DNA from: Cesiribacter sp.
GTDB taxonomy: Bacteria; Bacteroidota; Bacteroidia; Cytophagales; Cyclobacteriaceae
Direction of reading: 5' to 3'
Length of the DNA stretch: 5,822 nt
Assembly (NCBI GenBank): GCA_030147305.1
Contig: JASLAE010000498.1
Coordinates: 1-5,822, forward strand
In this document: positions 1-4,584 of the stretch, piece after piece
Numbering within the stretch: the stretch's first letter is position 1
How the letters are laid out: every line of letters starts with the position of its first letter
The notes under the pieces: generated by a model
Seen by the model: only the letters and a program-made list of their open reading frames with translations
Told to the model about the DNA's origin: nothing
The model's database searches: none
Made by a program: the position numbers and the translations under genes

Positions 1-173
1 TAGTCTGTAAGCGCACCCTGAGTGAATGAGGCAGCCAGTTGATGGCAGGGTGCCTGCGGGTCCGGATCCAGCATGTGCAGCTCCAGGTTCAGATCTACTG
101 CCGCCTGTATGAGCATACGCCCCAGCTGTCCGCCGCCAAGGACGCCAAGTTTAATATCCTGATTGAAGGCCAT
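1..173 (-). CDS. purK: 5-(carboxyamino)imidazole ribonucleotide synthase (PurK), N-terminal fragment
   Basis: PurK is a cytoplasmic ATP-grasp enzyme of de novo purine synthesis. It converts aminoimidazole ribonucleotide, ATP and bicarbonate to N5-carboxyaminoimidazole ribonucleotide, the substrate of PurE. Only the first 57 residues are in the window; the gene continues past the left edge, so the ATP-grasp and C-terminal domains are not seen. Reading the minus strand from the ATG at 173 gives a Rossmann-like N-terminus with the family signature GGGQLGRM at residues 13-20, preceded by a hydrophobic strand (KLGVL), and then a second strand ending in LDPDPQAPC (residues 35-43), where the family usually has a similar LDP-x-x-x-x-P segment. 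This ATG is the first after an in-frame stop about 50 bases upstream, and no Shine-Dalgarno site is visible. The gene is divergent from coaX. Family assignment from the signature is firm although the fragment is short. Confidence 0.93.
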   Translation of the reverse strand, partial: MAFNQDIKLGVLGGGQLGRMLIQAAVDLNLELHMLDPDPQAPCHQLAASFTQGALTD

Positions 174-205
174 GAAAAAGTTGAAAAATTTATGATGGTA
201 AAGCC

Positions 206-213
206 CAAAGATA
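206..213 (-). promoter_or_regulatory. candidate Bacteroidota -7 promoter box for purK
   Basis: On the minus strand this reads TATCTTTG, an exact match to the Bacteroidota primary sigma -7 consensus TAnnTTTG. It lies 32 bases before the purK ATG, which would give a leader of roughly 25 bases. No TTG-type -33 element sits at the usual distance of about 19-21 bases; the nearest one (CTTTTG on the minus strand at 245-250) is about 31 bases away. I therefore treat this as a plausible but unproven promoter. Confidence 0.4.
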
Positions 214-239
214 AGCGATTTTTAGAGAGGATAGTTTTT

Positions 240-297
240 TAGCTCAAAAGCTATTGCTCATAACTTCTGCTACTCATAAATACTCTATAACTTGCAG
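240..297. repeat. small palindrome and short AT-rich direct repeats between purK and coaX
   Basis: This part of the divergent intergenic region holds a perfect 5-bp inverted repeat, TAGCT-CAAA-AGCTA (240-253). Next come short reiterations: CTCATAA at 257-263 and 273-279, TACTCATAAA at 271-280 followed directly by the similar TACTCTATAA at 281-290, and TAACTT at 261-266 and 288-293. They could be operator half-sites or part of the coaX promoter, but AT-rich intergenic DNA often looks like this by chance. The palindrome has no T-run on its 3' side on the plus strand, so it is not a convincing terminator. No clear TAnnTTTG box facing coaX is present. Confidence 0.3.
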
Positions 298-301
298 GCT
301 T

Positions 302-1057
302 ATGCGCAGCATTGCTCTAGATATTGGTAATACACGAACCAAGGCAGCCCTCTATCAGGATCAGGTACTGCTGGAGGTAGTGCAGGACCAGCAGGCAGAA
401 AACATTATTGCCTGGTGCAGCAGGCAGCAGGCTAGCCATGTAGTTGTGTCTACGGTAGGCGGTGCGGAAACGCCGCTGCTGCAGGCGTTACCGCAGGCTT
501 TGCAGCCACTTCTGCTAAAACCGGGCGTACCGCTGCCCATTGAGATTGCTTACAAAACTCCACACACCCTGGGCACCGACCGCATAGCCGCTGCGGTGGG
601 CGGAGCAGCCCTTTATCCGGCCCAGCCGGTGCTGGTATTTGATGCAGGCAGCTGTTTAACACACGAGCTGGTAAATTCAGCAGGCGTATACCTGGGCGGT
701 GCCATTTCGCCAGGTTTACAAATGCGGCTAAAAGCCATGCATACTTTTACCGCCCGTTTGCCACTGGCCAGCCTTGAAGCGGAAACAACACCACCACCGC
801 TGCCCGGAGGCAGTACCATAGAATGTTTACAAAGTGGTGCATATTGGGGTATGCTTGGTGAAATAGAGAGTACAATCCTGCGTTATAAGCAGGTCTATCC
901 CCAGTTGCAGGTAATTCTTTGTGGGGGAGATGCTAAAATTTTTGAAAACAAATTAAAAGAAACCATCTTTGTGGTTTCAGAATTGGTGCTATTCGGGCTC
1001 AATGAGATTTTACGCTACAATGTTTTGCAGAAGAAAAATTCTGCTCCTTCTGTTTAG
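302..1057 (+). CDS. coaX: type III pantothenate kinase
   Basis: CoaX phosphorylates pantothenate (vitamin B5) with ATP to 4'-phosphopantothenate, the first step of coenzyme A synthesis, in the cytoplasm. The 251-residue product has the usual family length. It shows the ASKHA-fold signatures of type III kinases: the N-terminal phosphate-binding motif DIGNTRTK (residues 7-14), the GTDR motif (91-94), the second nucleotide-binding strand VLVFDAGSCLT (110-120), the segment GGAISPGLQMR (132-142), and the C-terminal strand VILCGGD (204-210). Type III enzymes generally need a monovalent cation such as K+ and are insensitive to CoA feedback. The start at 302 puts the first strand directly at the N-terminus, as in relatives; an in-frame ATG at 254 would add 16 unlikely residues. 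No strong ribosome binding site is seen. The 3' end overlaps the start of the next gene by 38 bases, which suggests co-transcription. Confidence 0.95.
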   Translation: MRSIALDIGNTRTKAALYQDQVLLEVVQDQQAENIIAWCSRQQASHVVVSTVGGAETPLLQALPQALQPLLLKPGVPLPIEIAYKTPHTLGTDRIAAAVGGAALYPAQPVLVFDAGSCLTHELVNSAGVYLGGAISPGLQMRLKAMHTFTARLPLASLEAETTPPPLPGGSTIECLQSGAYWGMLGEIESTILRYKQVYPQLQVILCGGDAKIFENKLKETIFVVSELVLFGLNEILRYNVLQKKNSAPSV

Positions 1058-2312
1058 CCTCATGGCCGCTGCTGGCGCCAGAGCACAGGTAGGACAGTCA
1101 CCCTACACCATCCGTGGTATTGGAAATATCAACACACAGGCTACGGCTAGTAATATAGGCATGGGAGGGGTTGGCATAGGTTATACCCATCCGTTGTTTA
1201 TTTCTATCCAGAACCCCGCCTTGCTGGCACAAAATGCTTACTATACAACCGCCCTTGCAGGCTTTAGTGTAGAATCCCGGCGGCTTGCCACTACACAGGA
1301 GCAGGATAGGATCAGCAGTGGTGGTTTCGATTATCTGTCGGTGGCTTTTCCACTTTTAAAAAATAAGATAGGCTTTAACCTGGGCCTTACCCCTTATAGC
1401 ACGGTAAGCTATCGCCTACAGGCTACAGATCCTATTCAGGGCCTACCCAATAGTTTTTCCACTACCCTCTATGAAGGGAGTGGCGGCTTAACACAGGCCT
1501 ATGCAGCTACGGGTATCAGTCTTTTCAAGGGGTTCTCTGTGGGTGCGCGGGTTTCTTACCTGTTTGGCAACATCACAGAAGAAGTATCCTCCAGCTTTAG
1601 CAACGACACGGTTGCTGCCAATTCTTACACTGCCCATTTCCTGGAGCGCACCAGTTTTTCAGATGTTTTATTCACGGGCGCCCTTGCATACAGAACCTAT
1701 TTTGGTGAAGAAAAAGAGGGTCGCAGAAATTTTCTGTCGGCAGGTTTAACCTACGAGCTGGAGAAAGATCTGAATGTAAACCGTTTTTTTACCAATGAAC
1801 GGCTTAGAGAAGGAGGCGATACACCAATATTTGCAGATACTGTAGCACAACACCAAACAAAATTACGAATTCCAGCTTCTTTAGGAGTTGGGGTAGCGTA
1901 TGGCCGACTTTACAGTTACACCGTTGGTGCAGACCTAAGACTGCAGGACTGGGAGCGTTACCGTAGCTTCGAGTCAGAGAATGAAGAAGAGGGCCTTGGA
2001 AAAAGTTTTCGTTTTTCTGTGGGCGGCGAGTGGACACCCAACTATATTTCCAGAACCTATTACAACAGAATGACGTATCGTACGGGTGTACAGCTAGAAA
2101 AAACGCCTTTTTTGATTAATGGTAAAGAAATTAACGAGTTTGGCATAAATTTTGGCGTATCCTTTCCTGTAGGTGCTTCCGGAGTTCACACGGGCTTCTC
2201 CTGGGGACAAAGAGGCAATACAGATAATGACCTGATCCGGGAGCGATTTTTCCGGGTAAGTTTAGGGGTAACCTTGAACGAGCGCTGGTTTGAGAGGTAT
2301 AAGTATGATTAA
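1020..2312 (+). CDS. putative outer-membrane beta-barrel protein, uncharacterised
   Basis: I cannot name a specific function. The 430-residue product starts with a clear Sec signal peptide: basic MFCRRK, a hydrophobic core ILLLLFSLMAAAG, and a likely cleavage after ARA at residue 22. The mature protein is rich in glycine, aromatic residues and alternating hydrophobic segments and has no helical membrane span, as expected for an outer-membrane barrel. Near the N-terminus it has a GMGG segment (47-50) and QNPALLA (64-70), an arrangement seen in FadL/TodX-like and PorV-like barrels of Bacteroidota. The last strand (FRVSLGVTL) is followed by a short aromatic-basic tail, NERWFERYKYD, common in Bacteroidota outer-membrane proteins. 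The start at 1020 gives the most compact signal peptide; ATGs at 969 and 1002 are in frame but lie deeper inside coaX. The stop overlaps the next ATG (TAATG), which implies translational coupling to the TPR gene. Transport of a hydrophobic or envelope substrate is only an inference. Confidence 0.8.
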   Translation: MFCRRKILLLLFSLMAAAGARAQVGQSPYTIRGIGNINTQATASNIGMGGVGIGYTHPLFISIQNPALLAQNAYYTTALAGFSVESRRLATTQEQDRISSGGFDYLSVAFPLLKNKIGFNLGLTPYSTVSYRLQATDPIQGLPNSFSTTLYEGSGGLTQAYAATGISLFKGFSVGARVSYLFGNITEEVSSSFSNDTVAANSYTAHFLERTSFSDVLFTGALAYRTYFGEEKEGRRNFLSAGLTYELEKDLNVNRFFTNERLREGGDTPIFADTVAQHQTKLRIPASLGVGVAYGRLYSYTVGADLRLQDWERYRSFESENEEEGLGKSFRFSVGGEWTPNYISRTYYNRMTYRTGVQLEKTPFLINGKEINEFGINFGVSFPVGASGVHTGFSWGQRGNTDNDLIRERFFRVSLGVTLNERWFERYKYD

Positions 2313-3670
2313 TGAAATCCGTTAGAAAGATGAAGATGAAAAATGTACTATTGGGAATAGCTTTATTTGTTGGTGCATTAGGTACCGCAAACGCTCAGCA
2401 GTCTACCCAACCTACAGGCGATCCAATGACTACCTGGAACTGGCCTGAGGACAAAGCAACTGCTTCGGCAAAAAATGCCTATTATAATGATGAAAAAAAG
2501 CTTGGCAATTTTCGTCAGTCGGCTAATGCTCTGCACTGGCTGCTGGTAAATGCGCCAACCCTCAATCCTGCTATTTATATCAATGGCGTTGAGATTTATG
2601 ATGAGTTAGCCAATGCAGAAACTGATCCTGCCAAGAAGCGGGAACTTCAGGATTCTGTATTGACCCTCTATGACCTGCGGATCCAGCATTTTGGCGACGA
2701 AGCCGAAAATGCTGAACGTAAAGCATACTATGCTTACAAATACTTCAATACTGATAAAGAGCGCCAGGAGGTATTATACAATACTTTAAAACGTACGGCT
2801 GAATTGAACAAGGAGAATATATCTGCTACCAGTGCTATCGGATATATGTTGGGCTTACACAATATGAAAAAAGCCAACCCTGAAGCAATCTCCGACGAAG
2901 AAGTGCTTGATCAGTACGATATTATTGTAAAGGCGCTAGACAATGCACAGGCAAAACAGCCAGACCAGGCAGAAGCATTTGCTAAATATAAGTCATACGT
3001 AGATGATCTGCTGGTAAAAACAGTGAATGTAGACTGTAACTTTGTAGAGAAGAACTTTGGTCCTAAGATGAAGCAGAATCCTAACGACGTAGAAACAGCT
3101 AAAAAGGTGTTTAAACTACTTCGGGTAGGCAACTGTACCGACAATCCGCTCTACATGACTGCTATCAAAACAGTATATGCTGGTGAAAAAACCTTTGAGC
3201 TGGCTAAATACCTGGCGCTGAAAAGCATTACGGATAAAAACTACGCTGAGGCTACCACTTACATGAACGAGGCAATTAGCATGGCAAGTACTGCAGCAGA
3301 CAAAGGTGAGCTTTACCTGCTACAGGCCCAGCTGGCAAAACAGCGTGGTGCCAAATCCGAAGCACGTTCACTGGCATACAAAGCCATAGAAGCAGATAAA
3401 TCATCAGCCTCTAAAGCTTATAGCTTAATTGGCGGCCTGTACATGGATAGCCAGGAGTGTTATGGTAACCAGGACATTGTAGCTGACCGTTCTATCTACA
3501 TTGCTGCTTATGAAATGTATCAGAAAGCTGGTGACAGCAGCGGCATGGCGCGCGCCAAAGCCCAGTTCCCTTCTAAAGGTGAGCTTTTTGACAGGAACAT
3601 AGCGGCAGGTAGCGAAATGAAAGTAGGCTGCTGGATCGGAGAAACTGTTACACTTCGCACACGCGACTAG
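2312..3670 (+). CDS. secreted tetratricopeptide-repeat protein, uncharacterised
   Basis: This is a 452-residue exported helical protein of unknown role, probably periplasmic or attached to the outer membrane. A signal peptide is clear: basic start with several Lys/Arg, hydrophobic core VLLGIALFVGALGTA, and likely cleavage after NAQ at residue 29. The mature part is helical throughout. Recognisable TPR-like helix pairs lie at about residues 305-325 (NYAEATTYMNEAI), 331-361 (GELYLLQAQLAKQRG...ARSLAYKAIEAD) and 366-406. Earlier helices (about 65-235) are probably degenerate repeats. Four cysteines are in the mature protein (242, 275, 383, 440); pairing of the first two as a disulfide is possible. 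The C-terminus, VGCWIGETVTLRTRD (438-452), resembles an ending I recall from Bacteroidota TPR proteins in this neighbourhood. The start at 2312 follows from the TAATG overlap; ATG 2330 would also leave a good signal peptide. A scaffold or assembly role with the adjacent barrel is inference. Confidence 0.82.
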   Translation: MKSVRKMKMKNVLLGIALFVGALGTANAQQSTQPTGDPMTTWNWPEDKATASAKNAYYNDEKKLGNFRQSANALHWLLVNAPTLNPAIYINGVEIYDELANAETDPAKKRELQDSVLTLYDLRIQHFGDEAENAERKAYYAYKYFNTDKERQEVLYNTLKRTAELNKENISATSAIGYMLGLHNMKKANPEAISDEEVLDQYDIIVKALDNAQAKQPDQAEAFAKYKSYVDDLLVKTVNVDCNFVEKNFGPKMKQNPNDVETAKKVFKLLRVGNCTDNPLYMTAIKTVYAGEKTFELAKYLALKSITDKNYAEATTYMNEAISMASTAADKGELYLLQAQLAKQRGAKSEARSLAYKAIEADKSSASKAYSLIGGLYMDSQECYGNQDIVADRSIYIAAYEMYQKAGDSSGMARAKAQFPSKGELFDRNIAAGSEMKVGCWIGETVTLRTRD

Positions 3671-3696
3671 TCTTAATAATTAGAGATACCTAACAG

Positions 3697-3726
3697 AAAA
3701 GCGGCTTATCTAAGCCGCTTTTTTTT
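3697..3726 (+). terminator. rho-independent terminator after the TPR gene
   Basis: A near-perfect GC-rich hairpin, AAAAGCGGCTTA-TC-TAAGCCGCTTTT, is followed by an unbroken run of eight T starting at 3719. The core stem pairs 3701-3707 with 3712-3718, and the flanking A and T runs extend it. It lies 26 bases after the TPR stop codon and only 11 bases before the lptC start, so it should end or attenuate the coaX-barrel-TPR transcript. Confidence 0.9.
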
Positions 3727-3733
3727 ATTTTTG
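3726..3733 (+). promoter_or_regulatory. -7-like promoter box abutting the lptC start codon
   Basis: TATTTTTG matches the Bacteroidota -7 consensus TAnnTTTG exactly and overlaps the terminator T-run. It ends four bases before the lptC ATG at 3738, so a transcript started from it would have almost no leader. No TTG-type -33 element is present at the normal distance, because that position is occupied by the terminator stem. The T-run makes a chance match likely, so confidence is low. Confidence 0.3.
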
Positions 3734-3737
3734 AATA

Positions 3738-4307
3738 ATGAAAAAATCACTTGCGGCAATGCTGCTGTTTAGTTTGCTGTTTTGGAGTTGCCAGGCCAAA
3801 GATGAAGTAGCTGATGTGCCAGATTACAATGGCCCTTTAATAGAAGCCGACAGTATTCAAATCCTGTACAGTGATTCTGCCGTGGTGCGTATTAGCATAC
3901 AGGCCCCAAAGCAATATGAATATGAAGATGGCAACCGTGAGTTTCCGGAAGGCATCTATATAGAATTTTATGAGCCCGATGGCAGCATCTCTTCTACTCT
4001 GGAGTCCGACAAAGGTTACTACTTTAAAAAGCAGGACCGTTATACAGCTGTAGGCAATGTGGTCATTGAGGGTCGAAAAGAAAACAACCGGCTGGATACG
4101 GATACCCTTCACTGGTCGCCACCCACAGAGCGTGTCTTTACCCAGGCCCCTGTTCTTATTACCGAAGGCCAGGATACACTCCGGGGCAAAGGCCTGGAGG
4201 CAAAACAGGATTTCTCTACCTATACCATACTAGAACCTGACGCAGTAACCCTTTTGGACGAGGAAGTAGAAGAGGGCGAAGAAGCAGAAGCAGAAGATGA
4301 ACAATAA
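3738..4307 (+). CDS. lptC: LPS export periplasmic protein LptC, lipoprotein form
   Basis: LptC belongs to the Lpt bridge that carries lipopolysaccharide from the inner-membrane ABC transporter LptB2FG to LptA and the outer membrane. The 189-residue product begins with a lipoprotein signal: KK, hydrophobic core LAAMLLFSLLFW, then SC with the lipidated cysteine at residue 18. The first two lipobox residues (Phe-Trp) are loose but tolerable in Bacteroidota. The rest reads as the beta-rich LptC/OstA-like fold: QILYSDSAVVRISIQAP (41-57), EFPEGIYIEFYEPDG (68-82), STLESDKGYY (86-95), AVGNVVIEG (104-112), LDTDTLHW (119-126), LRGKGLEAKQDFSTY (148-162). The C-terminus is a very acidic tail (174-189, 11 of 16 residues Asp/Glu) of low complexity. 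E. coli LptC has a transmembrane anchor instead of a lipid anchor. There is no Shine-Dalgarno site; a terminator sits just upstream. The gene overlaps the next by 11 bases. I am confident of the LptC-like fold, less so of conserved function. Confidence 0.85.
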   Translation: MKKSLAAMLLFSLLFWSCQAKDEVADVPDYNGPLIEADSIQILYSDSAVVRISIQAPKQYEYEDGNREFPEGIYIEFYEPDGSISSTLESDKGYYFKKQDRYTAVGNVVIEGRKENNRLDTDTLHWSPPTERVFTQAPVLITEGQDTLRGKGLEAKQDFSTYTILEPDAVTLLDEEVEEGEEAEAEDEQ

Positions 4308-4575
4308 AACACTGGAAACGGCGCTGCTGTACCTCAGCGGAGGCTGTTTGGTCATTAGCATTCTTGAAATAATTACCCGCGGTATTGGTTTTGGGTATCT
4401 GTGGCTGATGATTTGTGTGGCGCTCTGGCTGGGACATATCGTTGTTAAACGGAAGCGTTTAGCAGATAATGGAGAGCCAGATGCTAATGTAACTTCCATC
4501 CGTAAAACTAAAGCTGGTACAGGTGCTGTCAGTAATAAGACAACTGCATCCAAATCAAAGCGCAAACGTAGATAA
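4297..4575 (+). CDS. small two-helix membrane protein with basic tail, hypothetical
   Basis: I do not recognise a named family. The 92-residue product has two hydrophobic segments, about residues 9-26 (ALLYLSGGCLVISILEII) and 33-50 (GYLWLMICVALWLGHIVV), joined by a short ITRGIGF turn. A polar stretch with many Lys/Arg follows and ends in KSKRKRR (86-92). By the positive-inside rule both ends should be cytoplasmic. The ATG lies inside the end of lptC, overlapping its stop codon region by 11 bases in another frame, and the stop is nine bases before the next start, so the three genes are probably one operon. From memory, small hypothetical membrane proteins with two helices occur at this position beside lptC in other Bacteroidota, which supports a real gene, but I cannot check it. 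A longer reading frame on the opposite strand (4230-4601) is rejected because it runs into both neighbours. A role as accessory subunit to the envelope machinery is speculation. Confidence 0.75.
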   Translation: MNNKTLETALLYLSGGCLVISILEIITRGIGFGYLWLMICVALWLGHIVVKRKRLADNGEPDANVTSIRKTKAGTGAVSNKTTASKSKRKRR

Positions 4576-4579
4576 GGAG
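4574..4579 (+). promoter_or_regulatory. Shine-Dalgarno site of the CNNM/CBS gene
   Basis: AAGGAG lies five bases before the ATG at 4585 and overlaps the stop codon of the small membrane protein gene. It is the only strong Shine-Dalgarno match before any gene in the window. It supports the chosen start and is unusual in Bacteroidota, where most genes lack such sites. Confidence 0.65.
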
Positions 4580-4584
4580 CAGTA

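Noticed and set aside
39..242. Plus-strand open frame of 67 codons at the left edge
   Set aside because: It lies antisense to the clear PurK N-terminus on the minus strand, and its translation shows no signature or family resemblance.
240..253. TAGCT inverted repeat as a transcription terminator
   Set aside because: The stem is only five pairs and AT-rich, and no T-run follows it on the plus strand; on the minus strand it is followed by A residues.
450..819. Two overlapping minus-strand open frames (450-662 and 613-819) inside coaX
   Set aside because: They are shadows of coaX, which carries all its family motifs across this stretch.
1501..2037. Additional open frames inside the barrel gene (plus 1501-1749, minus 1804-2037)
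   Set aside because: They are out of frame with or antisense to a continuous signal-peptide-bearing gene and show no coherent domain.
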